A stretch of DNA of 64,000 nt from Ichthyophis bannanicus (lineage: Eukaryota; Chordata; Amphibia; Gymnophiona; Ichthyophiidae): the NCBI GenBank assembly GCA_033557465.1, contig CM066043.1:107684278-107748277 (forward strand), written 5' to 3'. The notes beneath the pieces were generated by a model that had not been told where the DNA came from, made no database searches, and saw only the letters and a program-made list of their open reading frames with translations. The translations under genes and the position numbers were made by a program. Below, one piece after another: positions 55,520 to 64,000 of the stretch (its first letter is position 1; every line of letters starts with the position of its first letter).

Positions 55520-56010
55520 TGGTTGAGTGATGCAGCCTGTCTTCTCCCTTACCATGAAGGGATAGAATTTCTGAGAATGCTGTAGTTTTGACTGTAGGTT
55601 TAAATTTCTCCCCTAAAATTTGGAAATCTCTTTGCAGTGCAGACATGCTGTTTCTAGCCTAGTTTTTGTTCCCAGATGGATAATAGCACTAATCTTAGCA
55701 TCCTTATTTTTCTCTGACTTCACTAACAACTTGGTTTTTTTTTCTTGCTAGCTGAAAATCTTAGGAGGCATTTAATCTTTTTCAGTCCCTCAAACTGTGT
55801 TCCCAAGTTATTGCCTCTAATAATGGATTCTCCAAGCAGTAACGGTTTTCTATTTTGAGATCTTTTGACACTGCCTGAGGGCTTTCTGACTCATTGGGTG
55901 TCACATTTCTTCTCTAAGGTCACTACAGGTTCTGTTATTGGACCATCAGTGTGTGCAAAGGCAGAGAAGGCATTCTGAAAAGACATCCTTTGGTGGAGAG
56001 TGTCTCTCTG
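55520..56010 (-). mobile_element. LINE ORF1 esterase-domain fragment
   Basis: The minus strand, with stops, gives 'SIIRGNNLGTQFEGLK' (55,835-55,785; block I-like), 'KLLVKSEKNKDAKISAIIHL' then 'GTKTRLE' (55,740-55,660; the G-T-N-D position is G-T-K-T) and 'LQRDFQILGEKFK' (55,640-55,600). The layout matches L2/CR1-type ORF1 esterases. Only this domain remains. 56,011-56,164 is unassigned. Confidence 0.55.
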
Positions 56011-56164
56011 TGTTACAAGTTGTAACCAGCTATAGCTCATTGTAATCTATTTCTGGGTTGTTTCACTTTTTGTGGGAGTGGTGGTGGAAGTTTTTTTATA
56101 TTATATCCTGGAGGAGGTGTCTCATATTATATTTATTTAAATTATTTCTTCCTAATCGTTTCTC

Positions 56165-56300
56165 CCGTCCAGTCCCGCACCTGTGGGTATTGTCATCTCA
56201 TCAGCAGCTTGGAGACTGAGCATGTCATGGTTGATGACGTCAGGGTATACATACTGATGACACCTCCCTCCAGACCCAGTATCTCAGTCTCCAAGCACTT
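56165..56300 (+). repeat. DIRS left terminal repeat
   Basis: 'gcagcttggagactgagcatgtcatg' (56,201-56,226), 'gggtatacatactg' (56,243-56,256) and 'agacccagtatc' (56,273-56,284) recur as the complement in the right end (62,270-62,400), with scattered substitutions. Confidence 0.9.
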
Positions 56301-57177
56301 GGGGTGAGGTGATTCCACAGGTTGGACTTACGAAAGGAAAGGATAAGGGCAGATCAGTGACAAAATTTAAAAGAAAGCAACAAAAAAGAGAAGTCTCTAT
56401 TTGATTGAGCTGCAGGTTCCCTTTTAAAGCAGGGCACTTGGTTGACAGAGCTCTAGCAGTAGAGATTTAAAAAAAAAAGAAAATTAAAGAAGGGGAACTT
56501 GAGTAAGCCTTGAACTGGGATAGTCCCCGATAACTGGGAGCTGCAGCAAGCAGAAAGCACCCCAGACAGGGAGAAGGGATTGCTTCTGCTCTTTCTCCTG
56601 CTCAATTGTCAGTGCCATGGTGAACCGGGGACAACAGGACTTGACTTCTCAGCACTCCCGATGACGCAATGCTCTGCCAGTAGCTGAGCGTCGCGTCAGG
56701 AGTGCAGGTAGTGGCAACAAGATCATCAGGGGTGAGGGTACTGTCAGGGGCTAGCTCAGGGGCCTGAATTCTGGCAGCAGGTGTGCTCAGCAGCATTTTC
56801 CCTCATAGTGCAAGAAAGGCCGCCATTTTGAGTGGTTCGCATTTTTGCTTTATTTTTACTTTTATTCTGTTTTAAGCAACTGGTTTGTTTTCGTTTTAAA
56901 GATGGTTTGTTCAGCGGGCAGAGAGGTGCAGGCCAACGAGGTACTGGACTCGGTAGTCAGCAGTGGCGATGATTTGTTTTCTCGTATTTTGGCTGTGTTT
57001 AAAAAATAGAGATCAGAGAGCAGTACGCTTGCTGGGATAAATCTCTATTTCCTGGGACTTATCTATTACTTTTTTGTTTTGTTTGTTCTCTTGAAAAAAA
57101 AGAAGAAAACAGCGCGCATTTCACAGTAGGTTTGAGTGCCTGCAGTAGCCGTGATCAGGGATGTCCCTTAAGAGCAT

Positions 57178-57474
57178 GTTTATTTTATTTATTTATTTAT
57201 TTAGCTGTATTTATATCCCGCTTTTCACCAGGTCAAAGCGGTCAATTGGGAGATACACTTAACATGAGGGGATATGACACTCATACGCTAATACTTACAG
57301 GGAACATGGGCAGTGGAGGGTTAAGTGGCTTGCCCAAGACCACAAGGAGTGCCTATAGGACTAGAAATCCCAGTCCCTCCGGCCTGAGATTGCTGTCCCC
57401 AGGTGGGACTTGAACCCCTGGCCCTCCGGCCTGAAGTACCTTGTCCTAACCACTAGGCCACTCCTCCCATGTGC
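57178..57474 (-). mobile_element. tRNA-headed SINE with LINE-like tail, inserted in DIRS
   Basis: Read on the minus strand: A box region 'ggagtggcctagtggttagg' (57,470-57,451), B-box-like 'gggttcaagtcccacctgg' (57,418-57,400), body 'cttgggcaagccacttaac' (57,341-57,323), then 'gctttgacctggtgaaaagcggg' (57,240-57,218) and a TAAA-repeat tail (57,205-57,180). Head and body match the SINE at 44,374, but this copy carries the longer GCGGGATATAAAT tail shared with LINE ends in this window. Confidence 0.8.
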
Positions 57475-57539
57475 CTGGTATGTGGCTCTCATAGGGGCTC
57501 ATTGTTCACCACTGGGCTCTGACACACTTTTGAAGAGGA

Positions 57540-59015
57540 GGCCAGGGTAGCAGAGGATGGATTCCTTGAGGGCTGGGGGGATGGCATGCTGGGTCCCTCA
57601 AAGGAGCACAAAGGCCCTTCTCCGGATAAGAATGCCCAGGAGGTGCCCGTCCCTCAGGCAGGGACAGCAGGGAAGGATTCCTTGGGGTTGCCTACAGGGG
57701 CACAGGAACAAAGTCGGGGAAGTTTGTGAAGTCCTCAAAGTGCGCTCCAGGTGACAAGCAGGTAGAGGTTCCAGATGCCTTTTCATCAGTTTGTCCTTTT
57801 CTTGCACGAGGCCTTTTGCCTAAAGCAGTGAGGAGGGGAGTCAGAAGGAGCACAAGGCAAAGGACAAAAGCAGGTTTATCGGGGTTGCTCTCAGAAGGAG
57901 GAGCGCTAGGTGAACCAGGCCCTAGTAGGAGACAGATGGTGGAGGACCCTTCGGGGGAGATGTCCTCTTTTCAATCCGAGGAAGAATAAGAAGTTTTTCC
58001 ATTGGCACTGGAGAAGATGGAATTGGAGGAAGGAGAGATTCCCCAGGCAGAGGAGTCATGCATAGTATGGATTTTTCAAAGGGAAGAGCTTGCAGCTTTT
58101 ACATATTCCCTGAAGGCCCTTAATATGGACATGGAGGCGCCACTGGAGGATGAACAGTTGGATGGTCCTCTCTTCCAGATGGTCAGGAAGATGCAAAAGG
58201 CATGCCCTATGCACCGGATCATACGGCAGATGATCCAGGAGGAGTGGGACATGCCAGAGGCTGCCTTGAAAGGCACATGTACTATGGCATGGCTGTACCC
58301 ACTCCCAGAGAAGGACAGAGACCTCTTGCGATCCTGAAGGTGGATGCCGCAGTGTCGGCAGTGACTAAAAAGACTACCAGTCCAGTAGAAGGTAGTTCAG
58401 TGCTTAAGGATCTTCAGGATAGAAAAGTGGAAACACTGTTAAAGAAGGCCTTTGATATGAACGCCCTCTCCTTGCAGGCTTCAGTCTGTGGTGTGTTCAT
58501 AGCGTGCGCATCCTTATGATGGACGCAAAGAATTATCGTGTCCCTGGGGGCTTCCCAGTCACAGAGGTGGCCAATTTGGAATTGGGCACAGCTTATCTGG
58601 CAGACTCCTTTTATGATTTGATAAGAGAGATATCCAAAGGTATGGTGGCAGTGGTAGCAGCACATAGTACCTCTGGCTTCGAAATTGGTCAGCTGATATC
58701 TCATCCAAGTCCAATTTCAGCAAGTTGTCTTTCCAAAGAAGACTCTTATTCGGAGAGGACCTCAATAAACTGGTGAAGGACTTAGGGGAATCTAAAAGGG
58801 GGGCACCTGCCAGAGGACAGAAAGAAGCTTGTTAGGTCCTTTGGCCAACAGCGGGGTCAATCGTCGATTTTTTGGCAGTTTAGAGCGGTGCACTTTGTGC
58901 CATATCAGCGAGGCAGGTTCCCTTCTAGAGATCAGTCCTTTCGGGGGTTCCATGGAACAGGCAGAGGTTTCTTCTCTTCCATAACAATGGGCACTAAAAA
59001 AGTCACAATGAAGTG
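57540..59015 (+). pseudogene. DIRS gag-like gene
   Basis: Three frames in order: 57,726-57,989 (acidic/basic, low complexity), 58,002-58,337 ('MELEEGEIPQAEES', 'RKMQKACPMHRIIRQMI') and 58,340-58,776 ('VDAAVSAVTKKTT', 'VLKDLQDRKVETLLKKAFDM', 'LELGTAYLADSFYDLIREIS'). The C-terminal part is Arg/Gly-rich ('YQRGRFPSRDQSFRGFHG', about 58,902-58,960), a likely nucleic-acid-binding tail. The text is typical of vertebrate DIRS gag. At least two frameshifts and a stop at 58,788. Confidence 0.75.
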
Positions 59016-59089
59016 AGGCCCGCCCATGCAGCAGTAGTACCTGTAGGGGATCGGCTGGGACTTTTACCCTGTGTGAGCACAGATTACAT

Positions 59090-59860
59090 CCGATCCATAG
59101 GTGTTGGAGATAATCCATAAGTGTTGGAGTTGTGAATCCCCTCGTGGATGCCTTCATCCCTTTGTCATGCAAGGCCTCTTGGAAATGAGAGGTGGTGCAG
59201 GCAACATTGAGAAGACTCCTGGACCTTGAAGCCGTCAAACAGGTGCCGAACAACCATTGCGGTTATGTTCGATACTCAATTTATTTTGTCATCCCCAAAA
59301 AGGAAGGCTCCTTCCAACCCATTTTGGATCTCAAGCATGTCAATCACTGTTTAAAGGCTCCTCGATTCCACATGGAAACACTGCGTTCGGTGATTGTGGT
59401 GGTCAGAGAAGGAGAATTCTTGACTTCCCTAGATCTGATGGAAGCCTACTTACACATTCCCATAAGGGCAGAGCACCAGAGGTTCCTGAGATTTGCGTTG
59501 CCCATGGGACATTTCCAGTTTCAGGTGCTTCCTTTCGGGTTATCAACTGCACCACTTACATTCACAAAGGTGATTGTGGTGGTGGCAGCAGCAGGCCTCC
59601 AACAGGAAGGTATTCTCGTTCATCCATACCTGGATAATTGGCTCATCCTCATGGCGAGAGTGATTGCGTACCTACAGAGTCTCGAATGGGTAATAAACTT
59701 CGCAAAGATCCAACTCTGGTCTTCACAGGACTTGGTGTATCTGGGGGTCAGGTTTCAGATGGCACAGGATGGGTATCTTTGCCAGAGAGCCGGGTGCGGA
59801 TGTTGCAAAGACAGATCCGAGGGTTTCTCAGTATGAAGACGCCAATGGCATGGCACTACC
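59090..59860 (+). pseudogene. DIRS reverse transcriptase
   Basis: Open frame 59,192-59,836: 'YFVIPKKEGSFQPILDLKHV', 'FLTSLDLMEAYLHIPI' (motif A Asp kept), 'RFLRFALPMGHFQFQVLPFG' (59,483-59,540), 'LSTAPLTFTKV' and 'YLDNWLI' where the family has YLDDWL. The Asn codon AAT at 59,636-59,638 replaces the second catalytic Asp, which should abolish activity. Confidence 0.9.
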
Positions 59861-60033
59861 TACAGATTTTGGGATCCATGGCGGTGACCATCAAGCTCAT
59901 GCTGTGGGCTTGGGTGCACATGCGGTCATTACAACACATTTATTGCAAAGATGGTCAGCTCAGTGTCAGCCATTGTTGCTCCCCCTACCTTGTTCAGCGA
60001 AGATCAGGAGCTTGCTGAGGTGATAACCTTCTG

Positions 60034-60430
60034 GTGAGCATACCTCTGGAGACTCCCAATTGGTTTCCAGTGACAACCGATGCCAGTCTTACCAGATGGG
60101 GAGCTCATTGTAAGGGTCACATAGCACAGGGGCGTTGGTGGGAACAGGAGGCAACTTGGCCAATCAACCGTCTTGAGTTGATAGTGGTGTTCTTGGACTT
60201 ACAGCAGCTTCTCTGCAAGTTGGTACAAGTTTTCTCAGACAATGCAATGATGGTAGCATTTGTCAATTGTCAGGGGGGAACGAGCAGTACCAACTTGGAG
60301 GAGGAAGTAGCTCCATTGTTAGCCTGAGCAGAAGAGAATCTACAAGTGCTCTCGGCAGCACATGTGACAAGAAAGGACAATGTGGCAGCCGATTACCTCA
60401 GCTGGGTATATATCGACCCAGGGGAATGGA
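60034..60430 (+). pseudogene. DIRS RNase H domain
   Basis: Frame 60,034-60,327: 'VTTDASLTRWGAHCKG' (catalytic Asp), 'WPINRLELIVVFLDL' (Glu), 'VFSDNAMMVAFVNCQGGTSS' (Asp), then a stop and, in another frame, 'HVTRKDNVAADYLS' near 60,363-60,405 (the final Asp block). All acidic positions are recognisable. Removes the RNA strand during replication in active relatives. Confidence 0.85.
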
Positions 60431-60799
60431 CGCTCAACGAGACAGTATTTGCTGGCCTGGTCAGATGGTAGGGCCAATCAGTTATGGACCTCATGGCGAC
60501 GTACGAATTGGTGAAGGCAACATGAATTTTCAACAGAAGAAGGAAACGAATGTCAGAAGGACTCGATGCCCTAGTCCATAAGTGTCCGTCAGGCAGACTG
60601 CTCTATGTGTTTCCCCTGTGGGCTCTCATAGGATAAGTGAAACAGAGAATAGAGGCACATCAAGGCCTGCTGCTGTTGATAGCCCATGACTGGCCTCATC
60701 GTCCATAGTATACTGACTTAGTGCTTCTGAAGATGGACCATCCATGGAGATTGCCATCACGCTCCGACTTACTGGCGCATGGCCCAATTCTGATGCTGC

Positions 60800-61885
60800 A
60801 GGTGGATCGATTCTTGCTTATATCTTGGCTATTGAGCAGGCAAGGTTGAGATGGCGGGGCTATTCAGCTCTGGTGATCTCCATGTTACTGAAAGCCAGGC
60901 ATCGCTCGACGTCTGGCTTTCATGAGAGTGTGGAGAGTATTTGAAGACTGGTGTGTGAATCACGACTGTTGACCGCTCTGCATCTGTGCCAGAAGTGTTG
61001 GCCTTTTTGCAGGTGGGATTCAATAAAGGTCTAGCATGCAGCACCCTCCAGGTGCACATCTCAGCCATCTCTTGCTACCAGGGAAGGGTGCAAGGGGTTT
61101 CTCTAGCAGCTCACCTGGATTTGATCAGGTTTCCAGAAGCAGTGAAATTGGAATACCTGCCACAGAAGGCAGTGTTGCCTCCTTGGGATCTCAATTTGGT
61201 GTTATTGGTCTTGACGGCACCTCCCTTTGAAACGTTAGGATCATGTACTTTAAAAGATCTCACAATGAAAGCGATGTTCTTTGTGGCAATTTGCTCCGCG
61301 AGATGGATCTCTAAGTTGCAGGTGTTATCGCGTAGGGAACCTTTTCTCATTTTGATGAAGGAAAAGGTGGTCCTTAGGCTGGTCCCTTCCTTCTTGCCAA
61401 AAGTCATGTCGGGTTTTCACTTGAATCAATGAATAACGTTCCCAGTGTTTTCGGGAGCAGAGGGGAAGGAGATGGATCATCTGCTGCACTGTTTATATAT
61501 CAGAAGAGTATTGCAGCAGTAGTTGAAGAAGACTGAATCCTTTAGAAAGTCGGGTCGGTTGTTTGTCCTGTATGGCAGACCACGAAAAGGTGAGGTGGCA
61601 TCAAAGGCCTCAATTTCTCGGTGGGTAAGAGTCGATTTCTTTGGCGTACTTGTTGCAGCACAGACAGTTATCTCGGAGGTTGAGAGTGCATTCGACCCAA
61701 GAGCAGGCCACATCTTGGGCGAAGATGAGGTTAGTACCTCCAGAAGATATTTGTAGGGTGGCAACTTGGTTGTCCCTGCATACCTATCTCAAACATTATA
61801 GGCTGGATGTTCATGCAGATGGAGACGCATGTTTTGGATCAGCGGTTCTTCAGGCCAGTCTGGAGAATCCCTCCCAAGTTTAGTA
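60800..61885 (+). pseudogene. DIRS tyrosine recombinase
   Basis: Frame 60,986-61,432: N-terminal 'LAFLQVGFNKGLACSTLQVH' and 'ISAISCYQGRV', then 'PPWDLNLVLLVLTAPPFE', 'LTMKAMFFVAICSARWISKL' and 'LPKVMSGFHLNQ'. The first catalytic Arg of the SARRxSEL block is Trp (61,304-61,306). Further frames give 'TESFRKSGRLFVLYG', 'HSTQEQATSWAK' (the H-x-x-R box has Gln for Arg, 61,698-61,700) and 'HTYLKHYRLDV' with the nucleophile Tyr kept. Both Arg changes fit CpG loss. Multiple frameshifts. Confidence 0.85.
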
Positions 61886-61892
61886 CTGCTAT

Positions 61893-62010
61893 GGTGCATT
61901 CCACAGGTGTGGGACTGGTCTGGAGGAACACTAAGGAAGATGAAATTAGGCCTTATGTGCTAATTGATGTTCCTTGCGTGAGCCCAGTCCAGGCCCAATC
62001 CTACTCTTGG
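61893..62010 (+). repeat. DIRS internal complementary region
   Basis: 'gatgaaattaggcctta' (61,940-61,956) and 'gttccttgcgtgagcccagtcc' (61,969-61,990) are the complement of the outermost right end (62,380-62,450). 'ccacaggtgtgggactgg' (61,901-61,918) repeats the right terminal block at 62,379-62,396. This lets the ends be joined during circle formation in active DIRS elements. Confidence 0.88.
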
Positions 62011-62269
62011 GGCAATAGAGGTCTCCGGTCCTGAAGAAACTCAACTCAGAGGGGGGCCAGAAGTAATGTTTGCAGAAGCAGTGCTGGATTTTTAGCCACA
62101 GAGATTCGACTCGGTGGAGTCAGGAGTGTTCAGAGAAGTTCAGTAAATCTGAGGTTCCCCTGTGGTAAGCAATCTCTCTCTCTCAGGTGGGGGTGTTTCC
62201 TGTCTAAGGGGGGGACTCAATGTACATAGTTTAAATTAGTTCTGTAATTGTTACTTTCGTGAGTCTATT

Positions 62270-62455
62270 TTGTCAATAGGATACTGGGTCTGGTGGGAGG
62301 TACCGCCAGTATGTATACCCTGATGTTATCAATCATGACATGCTCGGTCTCCAAGCTGCTGGTGAGGAGACACTAAACACAGGTGTGGGACTGGACTGGG
62401 CTCTCTCAAGGAATGGCAATTAGCAGGTAAGGCCTAATTTCATCTTTCCTGCCAA
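62270..62455 (+). repeat. DIRS right terminal repeat
   Basis: Complement of the left repeat ('atactgggtctggtggg', 'gtatgtataccctgatg', 'catgctcggtctccaagctgctg') plus an outer extension, 'gcctaatttcatctttcctgcc' (62,430-62,451), that pairs with the internal complementary region. Confidence 0.9.
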
Positions 62456-62469
62456 CTCACAATATTCTT

Positions 62470-63387
62470 AGCAGATTACAGAAAGATAAGCAATCTCATT
62501 GATATACAACGCTGCAACTACATTTTCCATCATAAGCTAAAAATCTTTAAATTAAAAGTTAGAGCAAATTGACAAGACTTTTGTTTCTTTGGAACTCCAG
62601 CATTTTATCAATCATCCTAATCTCAAGAGGAAGAGTGTTCCATAAAGAAAGGGGCACTAGCTGATATGACTCGCCTAGTCAGTATCTGCAATATCCCTCT
62701 TACTACTGATGGCAACATCAATGAATTTTTCAATATTTGCCAAACTGGCCTTTCAGACCTATGAGATTGTATCACTGGTACCAAACTATCAGACAACATG
62801 TTGTGTCTTCTTTTAAAAGCCCTCAATAATACTTTAAGAAAGATTCAATATCCTGTAGGAAACCAGTGAAGTTCCTGCAACCCATAACAAATAGGATCAA
62901 ACCTTGTCATTTAATTAGATATGGATTGCTACATTTTGGACGCTTTGTAGCACATCTAGAGTTGACTTAAGCAGTCCCTCATAAATCATACTGCGTTAAT
63001 CGTAGTACGGAAATATCAGAGATTAAAAACTGTCCTAACATCTGATTCATCAAAAAATGGATGCAATCTGCATAAAATTCTCCTTTTATATAATGCTGCT
63101 TGCTACTTTTGAAATTTGAGAACATATACTCAAATCATTATCTAAAACTATCCCTGGGTAATGTATTTCTGAAAGCACTGATAATAGCACGTTCTTCAAC
63201 TGAACTGATGTGTGTAATACATAATCCACACCATGGCAGATAATGAATGCTTCTGTCTTTTTAAAATTTAAAGACAACCCATGGTTGGAAGGCCATTCTA
63301 TTACTGCAGCAAAACAATTTGATACGGGGGCAGGAAACTCACCAGAAACAATAAAGGGAGCATAAATCATGATATCGTCTTATATCT
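62470..63387 (-). mobile_element. L2-like LINE RT fragment
   Basis: From 63,387 down: 'DDIMIYAP' (motif C; its first residues abut the L1 insertion), 'WPSNHGLSLNFKKTEAFII' (63,300-63,240), 'EIHYPGIVLDNDLSICSQIS' (63,165-63,105), 'LQELHWFP' (62,880-62,855), 'SERPVWQILKNSLMLPSV' (62,760-62,705) and 'RRVISASAPFF'. The order equals other L2-type copies here, but the wording differs, so it is another family. Stops and frame shifts. Confidence 0.8.
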
Positions 63388-64000
63388 TTTTTTTCAAAAA
63401 TGTTTATTTAACAAGACAGGTGTAACACTCCATAAATAAAACTACAAAAAAAGAAGAATGAAAACATGACAACATACACAAAATGCAGTCCAGAAAATAT
63501 AAGCACAGTAACAGCAATACCTGGTTAACCAACCGCAAAATCAAGAAGAGTAGAATTAAACCCCATGACCCTGCTCCTGCCGTGCCAAAATTTACCCCAA
63601 ATATCATGGTAAGAGTCAATCTTCCCTGCAACGAACAGGACAATTTCTCAATTTGGGCAATCTCTGACATCTGTTTCAGCCAGTGAGTAAAGAGAGGAAC
63701 ACTTTTCCAAAAAGTGTCAATAGTGAATTGCGCAGGATGAAGCAACAGCCTCACCAAGGTTGGTCAGAGAAAGCGCCACATCACACCAGTAACCCACGAC
63801 ACAGAGCAAAGGAGTAAACTGTAGGTGCTCCAGGATCTCCCTGATCACCTTGTTCACCTGCATCCAAAATAGAGTGATATAGTGGCAAGTCCACCACAAA
63901 TGGAAAAATATTCAGCAGAAAGCCTGGACCCCCGCCAGTATTCACCAGACGTGGTGCCCACATGGCTCACATAAAAGAAAAGGGGAATGGTAGGCCTGCT
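63388..64000 (-). mobile_element. L1/Tx1-clade LINE 3' end, running off the window
   Basis: Read on the minus strand: 'VDLPLYHSILDAGEQGD' in one frame and 'WWTCHYITLFWMQVNKVIRE' in another (63,900-63,840; the HxWW..C...FW pattern of L1 C-termini), 'LLCVVGYWCDVALSLTN', a 3' UTR ending 'gttaaataaacatttttg' and a short A-run (63,389-63,395). It inserted into the L2-like copy beside motif C; the 5' end and target duplication lie outside the window. Confidence 0.75.

Larger units (their letters stand above)
56165..62455 (+). mobile_element. DIRS-type tyrosine-recombinase retrotransposon
   Basis: About 6.3 kb with the full DIRS plan: inverted terminal repeats (56,165-56,300 and 62,270-62,455), a gag-like gene (57,540-59,010), RT (59,090-59,860), RNase H (60,030-60,430), tyrosine recombinase (60,800-61,880) and an internal complementary region (61,893-62,010) that pairs with the outer right terminus. 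No protease or DDE integrase, as expected. The element replicates through a circular form joined by the recombinase and normally leaves no target duplication. Frameshifts, stops and lost catalytic residues show it is inactive. A SINE is inserted at 57,178-57,474. Confidence 0.92.

Overview
This window is intergenic, repeat-dominated DNA from a large vertebrate genome. I see no host gene, tRNA gene, rRNA gene or CRISPR array. Nearly everything recognisable is the remains of mobile elements: CR1-type and L2-like LINEs, L1/Tx1-clade LINEs, two families of Penelope-like elements, a DIRS tyrosine-recombinase retrotransposon, a gammaretrovirus-like endogenous retrovirus, tRNA-headed SINEs and several non-autonomous DNA transposons. 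That mixture (DIRS + Penelope + CR1/L2 + Tx1-type L1 together) points to an amphibian, and a caecilian is my best guess. The species is an inference; nothing in the sequence names it.

Layout. 1-2.1 kb: unassigned, with a pyrimidine-rich tract and a LINE-tail scrap. 2.1-8.1 kb: a minus-strand endogenous retrovirus with one LTR, a tRNA-Gly primer-binding site, broken gag and pro-pol, truncated in integrase. 8.1-10.5 kb: CR1 pieces (minus). 10.5-12.4 kb: an L2-like LINE (plus). 13.8-14.2 kb: a MITE-like element. 14.2-21.2 kb: CR1 and L2-like pieces, including a nearly full-length CR1 with ORF1 esterase, endonuclease and RT. 21.6-23 kb: an unassigned 347-codon ORF followed by a poly(A) signal. 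23-24 kb: TG-rich DNA. 24.1-31.2 kb: LINE fragments and purine-rich minisatellites. 32.7-33.9 kb and 42.3-44.3 kb: two copies, in opposite orientation, of one unnamed palindrome-plus-minisatellite repeat. 34-36.4 kb: tandem repeats. 37.5-41.0 kb: a 3.6-kb element bounded by inverted repeats with no recognisable transposase.

41-55.5 kb is a nest of insertions. An L1/Tx1 element is split by the unnamed repeat and by a SINE. A Penelope-like element is split by a MITE. A series of CR1 copies follows, one of which is split by an inverted head-to-head pair of Penelope copies with a 13-bp target duplication. A second L1 fragment is split by a hAT MITE with a perfect 8-bp target duplication. 56.2-62.45 kb: a DIRS element with inverted terminal repeats and an internal complementary region. 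62.5-64 kb: an L2-like LINE invaded by a minus-strand L1.

The elements do not work together as a system. All coding regions are broken by stops or frameshifts or have lost catalytic residues, and several of the substitutions look like methyl-CpG decay. Insertion order and family structure are the informative content. The least explained items are the 3.6-kb inverted-repeat element, the palindrome/minisatellite family, the inverted Penelope pair and the 21.6-kb ORF.
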